64,000 nt of DNA, taken from an uncultured Erythrobacter sp. (GTDB lineage Bacteria; Pseudomonadota; Alphaproteobacteria; Sphingomonadales; Sphingomonadaceae). Position 1 is the stretch's first letter, and every line of letters begins with the position of its first letter. The DNA lies in the NCBI GenBank assembly GCA_947493165.1, contig CANLPY010000001.1, positions 992,001 through 1,056,000 on the forward strand, in the 5' to 3' direction. Below, piece after piece: positions 1 to 7,315 of the stretch. The position numbers and the translations under genes are program-made. The notes under the pieces are model-generated. The model was not told the DNA's origin. It did no database searches and saw only the letters and a program-made list of their open reading frames with translations.

Positions 1-423
1 AGTGTTACTGGATCAACAGAAGGCTCGCCCGATCCGCGTATGCCTGGTCTTGGCAATCGCTGGATCGCAAGCGCTTCCGATGCAGACACCGCCGATGGTT
101 CTTACCTCGCGCACCGGTTAGCGCTTGGAGTACCAGAAGGCCAAACCGAGATGGGCGACACTTTATGGCTGGAAACCAACGCAGTGGAGCTGAACGGCGT
201 CAGCTTTGAAAAGGGCTGTTATATCGGGCAAGAAAACACCGCGCGGATGAATTGGCGACAAAAGGTCAATCGCCGTTTGGTTGTCGTCCCGATTGAGCAA
301 TCTGAAGAAAAACGCCGCAAGGCTGGGTATCCTGACCTTGGTCTAGCAGTCGATCACTTGCGCGTTACTGATCTGGAAGGCGACACTTTGCCAGACTGGC
401 AAAGCCGCGCCATCGCAGGCTAA
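1..423 (+). CDS. ygfZ: YgfZ/GcvT-like folate-binding protein, C-terminal part
   Basis: The frame is open from the first base, so the 5' part lies outside the window. The visible 140 residues carry the YgfZ signature KGCYIGQE (bases 211-234) followed by an R-M-x-W-R-x-K-V segment. These define the folate-binding YgfZ/COG0354 family (mitochondrial IBA57 relatives), which supports maturation of some Fe-S enzymes. The last part matches the family's C-terminal domain. The stop overlaps the stop of the convergent TetR gene by a few bases. Family assignment is firm; the physiological partner is inferred from the family. Confidence 0.85.
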   Translation, partial: SVTGSTEGSPDPRMPGLGNRWIASASDADTADGSYLAHRLALGVPEGQTEMGDTLWLETNAVELNGVSFEKGCYIGQENTARMNWRQKVNRRLVVVPIEQSEEKRRKAGYPDLGLAVDHLRVTDLEGDTLPDWQSRAIAG

Positions 424-1019
424 ACCTGCTCAGCATATTTGGCCAATGATGCTTCTAACATCTGCTGCGCCCGCGACCTTGCCGCATCGCGCGGAAGGCC
501 AAGAGATTTCGACAATACCGAGCCCATCAGGGCATCGCCCAAGGCCAGCAGAACGAGACTTAAGGTGTCGCGGTGCACCCGCTGATCGTCACATTCATGC
601 TCGGCCTCTTCAGGGGCAATCTCATCAACCAGGTTATGGATCGTCTCAACAATCGGCTGCAGAGCATCCTCATTCCCAGTAAGCAGCATCCAACTGGTCA
701 GCGCCCCTGCCCCTTCGCGATCAAACGCGTCAAACGCCAGGTCCACGACCTCGCGCGCTGTACCAAGTCCGGCGCGACTGGCATGAACCGCGTCCTTGAT
801 CGTCTCGCAGACCGTCTGCGCGAGATGCTCAGCCAACGCCTTTTGCAAGCCAGACGCCGATCCGAAATGGTGCAACAGGTTTGCATGGGTACGGCCGATG
901 CGCCCAGCCACGGCTTTGAGAGTAACGGATTGTGGCCCCGTCTCAATGAGCAAAGCGCGCGCCGCTTGTAGTGCGGAACTACGCGACTCTTCTGGCGTCA
1001 AACGCTTGCGACTTGTCAT
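420..1019 (-). CDS. TetR family transcriptional regulator
   Basis: A 199-residue protein beginning MTSRKRLTPEE. The N-terminal 50 residues form a TetR helix-turn-helix (QSVTLKAVAGRIGRTHANLLHHFG), and the rest is helical, as in TetR ligand domains. A longer reading from 1085 adds 22 residues outside the family's usual start, so the ATG at 1019 is preferred. The gene is convergent with ygfZ and has no partner on its own strand. No ligand or operator is evident; I see no clean palindrome upstream in 1020-1315. Confidence 0.85.
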   Translation of the reverse strand: MTSRKRLTPEESRSSALQAARALLIETGPQSVTLKAVAGRIGRTHANLLHHFGSASGLQKALAEHLAQTVCETIKDAVHASRAGLGTAREVVDLAFDAFDREGAGALTSWMLLTGNEDALQPIVETIHNLVDEIAPEEAEHECDDQRVHRDTLSLVLLALGDALMGSVLSKSLGLPRDAARSRAQQMLEASLAKYAEQV

Positions 1020-1315
1020 TATGGGTGCGTCCCAATCGGTTTTAATTGTTGAACCAATCAAACACAGGACTAGAGCGCCCGTCACGCGGCGACAAGTCCC
1101 CTAGAAAGGACAATGAAGATAGTCGTTTAGGGCTGGCCCGTGGGTCGTCCACCACCGCTAAGCACGCGATGATCTTCAAAACGATGTAGCCACTATGCCC
1201 ATGGGGTCATGCCAGCTGGATGGCCTGGCCTGGTTTGCACCTAGACTTCGCTAGAGAAAAGCCCCCGATACCTCATAAAGAAACGCTGGAGTTTTTGCTT
1301 ATTTGCCTCAGCGGC

Positions 1316-1858
1316 TCAGGCTGCTTTTTTCACGTCGGATAACTCCGCCTGCTGCTCCAAGTCGAGCGTGAATTCTGCAACCGGAGCCTTGGCACCGCGC
1401 CCACACGAGTGGCGCTGAACAGTTCGTCCAGTTGCCTTGAAACCCAGCTTGCTCAAAACCTTTCCAGAGGCAGGGTTGTCGAGGAAATGCGACGCGTTGA
1501 GACGCAAATGGCCGAGCATCCTTGCAATATCTAGAACGGCCCGACCTGCCTCAGTCGCAAACCCTTGTCCCCAAAACGGGCGGGCTATCCAATAGCCAAG
1601 CTCCACTTCGCCTGATTCCATCGCATCAATGCCAATACAGCCGATGACGGCTGCATCACGAGCTCGGGTTATCAGAAAGCGCGGGTAGAATGGGTCGCCA
1701 GAGGATTGGGTAAACTGGCGTGCATCTTCTTCACTATAAGGCCAAGGGGCGCTGGCGAGGTTTCGCACCACACCTTCGTCGGCAATGCCCGCAAATACGC
1801 CCTGCCAATCTTCTGGCCAAATCGGTCTTAACAGCAATCTGTCGCTGCGATGGAACAT
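1316..1858 (-). CDS. GNAT family N-acetyltransferase (RimJ/RimL-like)
   Basis: A 180-residue protein starting MFHRSDRLLLRPI, the typical beta-1 opening of RimJ/RimL-type GNAT enzymes (TDRLLLRPW). It has the central beta-4 segment 'GEVELGYWIARPFWGQGFATEAG', which contains the acetyl-CoA pyrophosphate-binding Q-x-x-G-x-G/A pattern, then 'NPASGKVLSKLGF' as the late signature (N-x-x-S/A-x-x-V-x-x-K-L-G-F). A GAGGAGAGG ribosome site lies upstream of the ATG. Such enzymes acetylate protein N-termini or small molecules; the substrate cannot be read from sequence. It appears to be a single-gene unit. Confidence 0.85.
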   Translation of the reverse strand: MFHRSDRLLLRPIWPEDWQGVFAGIADEGVVRNLASAPWPYSEEDARQFTQSSGDPFYPRFLITRARDAAVIGCIGIDAMESGEVELGYWIARPFWGQGFATEAGRAVLDIARMLGHLRLNASHFLDNPASGKVLSKLGFKATGRTVQRHSCGRGAKAPVAEFTLDLEQQAELSDVKKAA

Positions 1859-1918
1859 CGTTGCCTCTCCTCATCGAAGTGGTCCGCCCCACACAGCTTC
1901 GATAGAACCCGTATGTGA

Positions 1919-1945
1919 CGAATTCAATTGACGAACGTGAATTCG
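1919..1945. promoter_or_regulatory. 8-bp inverted repeat upstream of the GNAT gene
   Basis: Arms CGAATTCA (1919-1926) and TGAATTCG (1938-1945) are perfect complements separated by 11 bases. They lie about 60 bases upstream of the GNAT start codon. The geometry suits a dimeric repressor site, but no regulator is linked to it. It could be chance. Confidence 0.3.
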
Positions 1946-1965
1946 ACAATCGGAGAGGGAAAACG

Positions 1966-2012
1966 AAAAAAGGGAGATTGGCTCCCTGCTACCAGGAAAG
2001 CCCTATCTCCCT
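1966..2012 (-). terminator. Rho-independent terminator of rplU-rpmA
   Basis: Read on the minus strand, AGGGAGATAGGGCT and its near-complement AGCCAATCTCCCT form a long stem with one bulge. It is followed by a run of six T (the A-run at 1966-1971). It lies about 65 bases after the rpmA stop. Confidence 0.75.
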
Positions 2013-2077
2013 CTCGAGTGCCGGTTATTTCCGACTAGGACCGCCCCGCAGGACGATCCTTTTATTGAAACGCCCGG

Positions 2078-2347
2078 TTATTCAGCTGCTTCCGCAATCA
2101 TGTCCACTGACACGTATTTGCGGCCAAGTTTGCCTTTGTGGAATCGCACCACGCCCTGTTCGGTTGCGAATAGAGTGTGATCCTTGCCAATGCCGACATT
2201 GGTGCCCGGATAAAATTTGGTGCCGCGCTGACGCACGAGAATATTGCCGCCGATCACATTCTGACCGCCAAACTTCTTCACACCAAGGCGCCGACCCTCT
2301 GAGTCGCGACCGTTACGTGATGAACCACCTGCTTTTTTATGTGCCAT
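2078..2347 (-). CDS. rpmA: 50S ribosomal protein L27
   Basis: An 89-residue protein opening [20 protein letters not shown], the invariant L27 N-terminus that reaches toward the peptidyl-transferase centre. It is followed by the G-x-K-x-F-G-G-Q-x-V-x-x-G-x-I core and the late 'KHTL.ATE.G.V.F' pattern. Length is normal. It lies 12 bases after rplU in the usual rplU-rpmA order and ends at a clear terminator. There is no N-terminal cleavage extension of the Firmicutes kind. Confidence 0.98.
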   Translation of the reverse strand: MAHKKAGGSSRNGRDSEGRRLGVKKFGGQNVIGGNILVRQRGTKFYPGTNVGIGKDHTLFATEQGVVRFHKGKLGRKYVSVDMIAEAAE

Positions 2348-2359
2348 GGTGTCTGTTCC

Positions 2360-2860
2360 TTACTTCTTGTCAGCTGCTTTAGGTGCGGCTTTCTTAGCCG
2401 GTGCCTTTTTCGCAGGCGCCTTTTTGGCCGCTGGCTTTTTGGCCGCTGCAGCCTTTGGTTCGGCTGCTTTCTTAGCCGGAGCCTTCTTAGCTGGTTCCGC
2501 TTTCGCTTCTGCTTCGGCTTTCTTGGCAGGAGCCGCCTTCTTAGCGGGAGTTTTCTTCGCGCCAGCGCCCACATCAGTAATCCGCAGCAGCGTCATCTGC
2601 TGACGGTGACCGGCCTTGCGGCGGTAATTATGACGGCGGCGCTTTTTGAAAACGACAACCTTTTCGCTTTTCGCTTGCGCGATGATTTCCGCTGAAACCG
2701 TTACCTTGGAAGCGTCAGCGATATTCTCGCCTTCGCCAGCCAAGAGAACGTCACCCAAAGTGACGGTATCACCGGCTTCACCAGCCAGCTTCTCAACGGC
2801 AATCTTGTCTCCGGCGGCAACCCGATATTGCTTGCCGCCCGTGCGCACTACTGCGAACAT
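2360..2860 (-). CDS. rplU: 50S ribosomal protein L21 with Lys/Ala-rich tail
   Basis: Residues 1-98 are a complete L21 ([30 protein letters not shown] near residues 72-87). Canonical bacterial L21 has about 103 residues. Here the protein continues to 166 with a low-complexity tail built from AKKAPAKKA-like units with a few Glu, resembling histone H1 tails. The tail is in frame with no stop between. It is probably disordered, basic and solvent-exposed, perhaps binding rRNA; that role is inference. It is first gene of rplU-rpmA. Confidence 0.97.
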   Translation of the reverse strand: MFAVVRTGGKQYRVAAGDKIAVEKLAGEAGDTVTLGDVLLAGEGENIADASKVTVSAEIIAQAKSEKVVVFKKRRRHNYRRKAGHRQQMTLLRITDVGAGAKKTPAKKAAPAKKAEAEAKAEPAKKAPAKKAAEPKAAAAKKPAAKKAPAKKAPAKKAAPKAADKK

Positions 2861-2967
2861 GACTATCTACTCTCGATCTAAAGCTGTGCCTTGCCATATG
2901 CAAAAACTCGCACAAACAAGACGCAAAACACCGCGCAGCAACTATTGCCGCGCTGGGAAGACGCACG

Positions 2968-2996
2968 CCGTTAAGGGAAAGGCTGCATCAAGTCAA
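2968..2996 (-). promoter_or_regulatory. Predicted sigma70 promoter of rplU-rpmA
   Basis: On the minus strand, TTGACT (2991-2996) and TAACGG (2968-2973) are separated by 17 bases, about 110 bases upstream of the rplU start. The -35 is near consensus and the -10 is weak. The leader between promoter and ATG has no obvious hairpin. Confidence 0.5.
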
Positions 2997-3094
2997 CGCT
3001 TGTCGGGTGCAAAAACAGGATTCTTTCGAGTCCACCGCAGGTGTGCTCAATCGACTTTGCGTGGGGCCTGCGCCGTGATACCAGCGGGCCAGAT

Positions 3095-3604
3095 ATGAAG
3101 CACTTACAAACTTCAAAAATTGGCGCCGTTCTGGCTGGCGCTCTAATGCTCTCAGCCTGTGTGGGTAGCGGGGAACAATATCCGTCGCTTGCCGTGCGCG
3201 ATGCGGAGCGTGTGTCGGGCGCATTTAATCCTGCCATCGGCACACGAAGCGCGCCGGTGACTGACCCAGCCTTGCTCGCCGGATTGCCCGCAATCGAAGC
3301 ACGTGCCCAGACAGCATATGACGAGTTTGTTGCTGCGGTTCCTGGTGCGCAACGAGCACTTTCTGCGGCGCAAGGAGCTTCGGCATCGAGCAACGCATGG
3401 GCAGCCGCGCAAATCTCGCTGGCTGATCTCGATTCGCAGCGCAGCCAAACTGCAATAGCTTTGGCTGACATCGACCTCATTTATGCCGAAGCCTCGATCG
3501 AACTGGCAATGGCGTTTGAAATTGCTGAGCTTCGCGCTAAAATTGATGCGCAGGTTAGCGCGCAAGACCAAATCCTAGATCAACTGCGCCAGATGATCCG
3601 CTGA
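3095..3604 (+). CDS. Putative outer-membrane lipoprotein, unknown function
   Basis: A 169-residue protein starting MKHLQTSKIGAVL. The signal sequence ends in a lipobox LSAC with Cys22 as the lipidation site. The mature part is Ala-rich, with long helical heptad-like stretches (residues ~65-169) and no recognised catalytic motif. The start at 3095 is chosen because the longer frame adds residues upstream of the signal peptide. The stop codon overlaps the ATG of the following FNR-type regulator (TGATG), so the two are probably co-translated. I do not recognise the family; a periplasmic coiled-coil lipoprotein is the best description. Confidence 0.75.
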   Translation: MKHLQTSKIGAVLAGALMLSACVGSGEQYPSLAVRDAERVSGAFNPAIGTRSAPVTDPALLAGLPAIEARAQTAYDEFVAAVPGAQRALSAAQGASASSNAWAAAQISLADLDSQRSQTAIALADIDLIYAEASIELAMAFEIAELRAKIDAQVSAQDQILDQLRQMIR

Positions 3605-4302
3605 TGAGCCTAGCGTGCGCGTCTTGCCCAGTGCGCGATAGCGCGGCGTGCTCGGTTCTTACGGAGGAGGAGCGCGAGGCGCTTTCAGCAGCGGGGCGCA
3701 CTCGTGTGTTAAAGCGCGGCGAAATGCTATTTGCGGCAGGGGACGAGGATGCCGCCTGTGCGACCCTCGTATCGGGCGCGCTCAAAGTCTCGACGGTCGA
3801 CGCAGACGGCAATGAAAACATTTTGGCCCTCGTCCATCCTGCTGGCTTTATTGGAGAACTGTTCGCGCCCTTCGCTCATCACGATGTGACTGCTTTGACG
3901 GAAAGCACATTGTGCACATTTGCCAAGGTCGACATCCAACGAGCGGTTGATGAATATCCGGCTTTGGCGAAGGCATTGCTGCGCCGCAGCCAAGAGGATT
4001 TGCACGCCACGCGCAGTCTGCTTGAGCTTACCGCTCATGCCAGCGCGGAAACTCGCCTCGCGTCGGTGCTGCATGATTTCGGACAAGCTGCGAGCCAGTC
4101 GCCATGCCATCCGGCGAAACATTTCGACCTGCCGCTAACACGCGGTGAACTCGCCAATATGCTGGGACTTACGATTGAAACGGTGAGCCGCAAATTGGGT
4201 GAACTCGAAGAAGCCGGCGCGATTTTGCGCACAGGCAAACGCGGGATCGAACTCGTCGACCCCGCGCACCTGCAGGCCCTCTCCGCAAGGAAGGTTGTTT
4301 AG
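3604..4302 (+). CDS. fnrL: FnrL-type oxygen-sensing Crp/Fnr regulator
   Basis: A 232-residue Crp/Fnr-family protein. The N-terminus has C5-x2-C8-x7-C16 (CASCPVRDSAAC), and a fourth cysteine is at residue 104 (ESTLCTFAK). This spacing matches FnrL proteins of alphaproteobacteria, which bind an oxygen-labile [4Fe-4S] cluster. Residues ~25-125 form the cyclic-nucleotide-type beta-roll. The helix-turn-helix near residues 180-200 contains TIETVSRKL, with the E-x-x-S-R recognition set of FNR that reads TTGAT-N4-ATCAA. Such a site stands at 4799-4812. The gene overlaps the upstream lipoprotein and is convergent with the membrane-protein gene that carries this site. Confidence 0.9.
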   Translation: MSLACASCPVRDSAACSVLTEEEREALSAAGRTRVLKRGEMLFAAGDEDAACATLVSGALKVSTVDADGNENILALVHPAGFIGELFAPFAHHDVTALTESTLCTFAKVDIQRAVDEYPALAKALLRRSQEDLHATRSLLELTAHASAETRLASVLHDFGQAASQSPCHPAKHFDLPLTRGELANMLGLTIETVSRKLGELEEAGAILRTGKRGIELVDPAHLQALSARKVV

Positions 4303-4742
4303 ACCAGCGCGGCTATGGTCACCGCCGCGAGCCCCCAGAGCACGATAAGCACCGGCAGGATAAGGATTTGAATGGTCGCTTCGCCAGCGTTGAGGCGGCC
4401 TGTGTTGGTCATAATACCTTCACGAGCGAACTTGCCCCAAGATAATGGCATCGCTGTACTGTTTGTCTTCAACCGCGTCCAAATTGTCGGCACGCCGAAG
4501 CCGGCGACAACAAACAAAGCGAAAATTACCATGGGGATGACCAGTCCAGGTGATTGAAATGCCACAAACATGGTGCCGATGAAGGCCAGATAGCACCCTA
4601 CTGTTGCAGCATAGACGCCAGTTGGGATCTCAAATGTGCGGTCAACGACGACCGACTGACGCGCTTCGTTTTCATTGCTTGCTGGCGCCTGGACGATACG
4701 GGCTTTGCCAATGTCCAACTGCTCTTGAATTTGTTTGCTCAT
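4299..4742 (-). CDS. Predicted FNR-controlled inner-membrane protein
   Basis: A 147-residue protein with a polar N-terminal ~35 residues and three hydrophobic segments (about 41-63, 66-88 and 122-146). No metal or haem motif is visible and I do not recognise the family. Its promoter carries a perfect FNR box ~57 bases before the ATG, with a possible -10 (TAATTC, 4771-4776) placing the box near -41.5. It ends tail to tail with the FnrL gene. A role under low oxygen is therefore inferred from regulation alone. The ribosome site is GAAGGAAGGAAA. Confidence 0.7.
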   Translation of the reverse strand: MSKQIQEQLDIGKARIVQAPASNENEARQSVVVDRTFEIPTGVYAATVGCYLAFIGTMFVAFQSPGLVIPMVIFALFVVAGFGVPTIWTRLKTNSTAMPLSWGKFAREGIMTNTGRLNAGEATIQILILPVLIVLWGLAAVTIAALV

Positions 4743-4798
4743 CGGTAGTTTCCTTCCTTCTGTGAGAAGGGAATTACCGAGCGCCGGGCTATCGCACC

Positions 4799-4812
4799 TT
4801 GATCCAGATCAA
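4799..4812 (-). promoter_or_regulatory. Perfect FNR box
   Basis: TTGATCCAGATCAA matches the FNR consensus TTGAT-N4-ATCAA at all ten defined positions. On the minus strand the candidate -10 TAATTC (4771-4776) puts a start site near 4764, so the box centre falls at about -41.5, the classic class II activator position. The flanking gene 4299-4742 is the likely target. It also lies 3' of moaE, which reads toward it. Confidence 0.85.
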
Positions 4813-4834
4813 ACTGAGCGATTTTTCACCAAAT

Positions 4835-5281
4835 TCATTTTTTCCAGCGCGCAAGATCAGCGTAATCTTCAGCACGCGGCTCAATCCAATGCCACACCCC
4901 GCCGCGCAATTCGCGCTTCCAAAACCACGCCGCGCTTTTCAAACAGTCCATACAGAAATCAACGGCATCGATGGCGCCGCGACGATGCTTTGCAGCGGCA
5001 GAAACGCAGACAATGGGTTCTCCTGGATACATCATGCCAATCCGGTGCGCGATCAGAATTCCCATTAGGTCAAAGCGGACGATGGCGCGGTCAGCCAGTT
5101 CTTCCATGCTGGGAAGCGTCAACGGTTCATAATGTGACAGCTCCAGCGCTTCGACGTTGTCCTCGCCGCGGACTTCACCAACAAAGGTGCAGACCCCTCC
5201 CAATCCCGGATTGGCATTGGTGAATGAACCGATCAGCGAACCGGGGACTAACGGCGCTGCAAGCAGTCGAACATCTTGCAT
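4835..5281 (-). CDS. moaE: Molybdopterin synthase catalytic subunit MoaE
   Basis: A 148-residue protein starting MQDVRLLAAP. It shows the MoaE features GGVCTFVGEVR near residues 30-40, the E-L-x-H-Y-E-P segment, and KHRRGAIDAVDFCMDCLKS with the active-site Lys region, then the WKRE end. With MoaD it converts cyclic pyranopterin monophosphate to molybdopterin in the cytoplasm. The ATG lies one base after the moaD stop (TGAAATG), so translation is coupled. The frame is open further upstream, but that stretch overlaps moaD and is not family-like. It is the last gene of the long minus-strand series. Confidence 0.93.
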   Translation of the reverse strand: MQDVRLLAAPLVPGSLIGSFTNANPGLGGVCTFVGEVRGEDNVEALELSHYEPLTLPSMEELADRAIVRFDLMGILIAHRIGMMYPGEPIVCVSAAAKHRRGAIDAVDFCMDCLKSAAWFWKRELRGGVWHWIEPRAEDYADLARWKK

Positions 5282-5282
5282 T

Positions 5283-5525
5283 TCAGCCGCCTGAAACAGG
5301 TGGCAGCAACGCGACCTCATCGCCGTCTGCCGCCTGCAAAGTTGTCTTATCGGTGAGCACTTCACCTGCGCAGGCGACATTCACACGCTCTTCGCCAAGC
5401 TGCTGAGCCACCTCCGCACCCACAGCTTCGAGCAACCCAGCCCAATTGAGCGGCGCGGCCACTTCGCGCGCCTCTTCGCCAGCAATATCGCGCAATGGCC
5501 CCACAAAAACGATCCGCACCGCCAT
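5283..5525 (-). CDS. moaD: Molybdopterin synthase sulfur carrier MoaD
   Basis: An 80-residue ubiquitin-like protein (MAVRIVFVGPLRDIAG...). It ends in ALLPPVSGG, the C-terminal Gly-Gly that is adenylated and thiocarboxylated before giving sulfur to MoaE's substrate. Length is normal. It lies between moaA (3 bases) and moaE (1 base) in a moaA-moaD-moaE block. Confidence 0.95.
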   Translation of the reverse strand: MAVRIVFVGPLRDIAGEEAREVAAPLNWAGLLEAVGAEVAQQLGEERVNVACAGEVLTDKTTLQAADGDEVALLPPVSGG

Positions 5526-5528
5526 CGT

Positions 5529-6578
5529 CTATCCTCCCGTCATCGACATATGGCGTGCCAAGGCTGGCTCAGCACCGCGCGCATCAATGGAAAAATCGTG
5601 CTTTTCAGGCTTGATAGCCATCGCTTCGTCCAAAGCAGCTTGGAGGTTCGCGGCCGGATCATCAGATCGTAGCGCCGCCCGCAAGTCCACCCGTTCACCG
5701 CCGCCGAGGCAAGGAAAAAGCTGTCCCGTGGCCGTTACCCGCAAGCGATTGCAGCCTGCGCAAAAATTGTTCGTGAGCGGCGTGATGAAGCCCAGTCTGC
5801 CGCCCGTTTGCGCCACATCAACATAGCGCGCAGGTCCGCCGGTGGTTGCATCAACGTCAGTAAGCGTCCAATTTCGCTCCAAGGCCGATCGCACGTCGGT
5901 CAAGGGTAGGTAATGATCAATCCGATCTTCTTCGACCTCGCCCAGAGGCATGACTTCAATCAGGGTCACATCGTGCCCTTGGCCGTGAGCCCAAGCAATC
6001 AGATCAGGCAATTCACCCTCGTTGATCCCTTTGAGCGCAACCGCGTTCAGCTTAACCCTAAGGCCAGCCTCTTTCGCCGCAGCAATCCCTTCAAGAACTT
6101 GGGGCAAGGCATCGCGCCGGGTCAGCTCAGCAAAGCGCGCCCGGTCGAGCGTATCAAGCGAGATATTCACCCGCTGCACGCCTGCCTGCGCCAGCCCATC
6201 GGCATGCGAGGATAGCTGCGTCGCATTGGTCGTTAGGGTCAACTCATCCAAGCCATTGCCCAACTGCTTACCCAAAGCCGTAAACAGATCCACGATGTCA
6301 CGCCTTACAAGCGGCTCTCCACCCGTGATCCTCAGCTTGGTGATGCCGCGATCAATAAATCCGCGCGCCAGATTATGCAGTTCCTCAAGAGAGAGGACTT
6401 CGCGGCGCGGCAGAAACTTCATCTGCTCTGGCATGCAATAGGTGCAGCGCAGATCGCAGCGATCTGTCACCGATAGGCGCAAATAAGTGATCCGCCGCTG
6501 AAAGGTATCGATCAGCGGACGAACGCTATCCAAAGCCAGCATATCGGCTGGTTTCGTGGATGTGACAATTTCAGTCAT
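5529..6578 (-). CDS. moaA: GTP 3',8-cyclase MoaA (radical SAM)
   Basis: A 349-residue radical SAM enzyme for the first step of molybdenum cofactor synthesis. The N-terminal cluster is C41-x3-C45-x2-C48 (CDLRCTYC). The SAM-binding GGEP motif follows (RITGGEPLVRRD). The second [4Fe-4S] site is FCAGCNRLR...LFPC near residues 265-285. The protein ends MSMTGG, with the conserved C-terminal Gly-Gly. The ATG at 6578 is chosen over an upstream start because it fits family length and overlaps the preceding stop by 8 bases. No Moco riboswitch fits, since the gene follows another coding region directly. Confidence 0.96.
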   Translation of the reverse strand: MTEIVTSTKPADMLALDSVRPLIDTFQRRITYLRLSVTDRCDLRCTYCMPEQMKFLPRREVLSLEELHNLARGFIDRGITKLRITGGEPLVRRDIVDLFTALGKQLGNGLDELTLTTNATQLSSHADGLAQAGVQRVNISLDTLDRARFAELTRRDALPQVLEGIAAAKEAGLRVKLNAVALKGINEGELPDLIAWAHGQGHDVTLIEVMPLGEVEEDRIDHYLPLTDVRSALERNWTLTDVDATTGGPARYVDVAQTGGRLGFITPLTNNFCAGCNRLRVTATGQLFPCLGGGERVDLRAALRSDDPAANLQAALDEAMAIKPEKHDFSIDARGAEPALARHMSMTGG

Positions 6579-6903
6579 GAACCGGACAATACTGACCGGT
6601 AACGCCGGGCGCACCTGCTAAATAGCGGGCAAGTGCCTGCGTGTCGGCTTCTGCCCCCGCCCCAATGACATTCACCCGTTGCGGCGTGAATTCTCTCGCC
6701 ATGTCGCGCGCCAAAGCTCGTCGCCAATCGTCATGATCCGTGCCAGTATGCGGAAGGATGATCGCCAGCGCTCCAACGCCATCATACGCCAGCAGCTTGC
6801 GCGCTTCGTTCAAAAATTGGTCAAAATACGCGGCTGCAGCGGACAACGGGCTTTCAGGAAGATCGGTAACACGTTGCACCGCCTGCTTACCCGCCTCGGT
6901 CAC
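6571..6903 (-). CDS. Short SDR-like (Rossmann) remnant protein
   Basis: A 110-residue protein with a GTG start overlapping the folB stop (GTGA). Its second half reads like the end of a short-chain dehydrogenase: 'ALARDMAREFTPQRVNVIGAG' parallels the SDR A-x-E-x-x-P-x-x-R-V-N-x-x-x-P-G block. 'YLAGAPGVTGQYCPVHD' parallels the terminal V-T-G-Q-x-x-x-V-D-G-G. The N-terminal cofactor-binding Gly motif and the catalytic Tyr-x3-Lys are absent, so it is unlikely to be an active dehydrogenase. It sits between folB and moaA and is coupled to both. A structural or regulatory partner in pterin metabolism is possible but unproven. Confidence 0.6.
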   Translation of the reverse strand: MTEAGKQAVQRVTDLPESPLSAAAAYFDQFLNEARKLLAYDGVGALAIILPHTGTDHDDWRRALARDMAREFTPQRVNVIGAGAEADTQALARYLAGAPGVTGQYCPVHD

Positions 6904-7304
6904 GCGCGCTTACTTTCCCAAACGCCGCGTTCGCGATGTAGAGTGATCCCGATTTTCTCATTCGCTTCAGCAATCGCCAGCTTCACGATCTTGACCGTGA
7001 CAGCTTGGACGCGTTTGTCTTGCACAAACAGTGTCCCACAAATGTGATCTGCGACCGCTTCAATCAATTGGAAATGCACACCCTTAGGCAGGCCTTCGCA
7101 AGCAGCGAATTTCAAGTCCATGTAGTTCTTGCTCGCATCAAGCGGCGTATCTGCATCGTATTGATCCGCGACATCATAGCGCGCATTTATAGTAATACGT
7201 AGCGGCTGGGGCTTGCCAGTTTCTTCGGAATAGATGCCGGTCAGGACATCGACTTCCAGGTCGGCAACTTCAAGGGTCAGCGAATCGTTCATCGGTTCAG
7301 TCAT
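6900..7304 (-). CDS. folB: Dihydroneopterin aldolase
   Basis: A 134-residue protein beginning MTEPMNDSLTLEVADLEVDVLTGIYSEE, the FolB opening (x-x-L-x-v-x-x-x-G-x-x-x-x-E). It has a late catalytic-lysine-region segment (VKIVKLAIAEANEKIGITLHRE). It cleaves 7,8-dihydroneopterin in folate synthesis, in the cytoplasm. The ATG at 7304 leaves a 12-base gap after the methyltransferase stop; a start at 7292 is also possible. The catalytic Glu of 'YSEETG' is present. Confidence 0.88.
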   Translation of the reverse strand: MTEPMNDSLTLEVADLEVDVLTGIYSEETGKPQPLRITINARYDVADQYDADTPLDASKNYMDLKFAACEGLPKGVHFQLIEAVADHICGTLFVQDKRVQAVTVKIVKLAIAEANEKIGITLHRERGVWESKRA

Positions 7305-7315
7305 GCAAGGGCCGC

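Noticed and set aside
420-1104. Plus-strand ORFs across the TetR gene
   Set aside because: They are shadows of the minus-strand regulator and show no family pattern.
1113-1130. Five-codon ORF after AAAGGA in the 1020-1315 gap
   Set aside because: Too short to support, and no promoter or terminator accompanies it.
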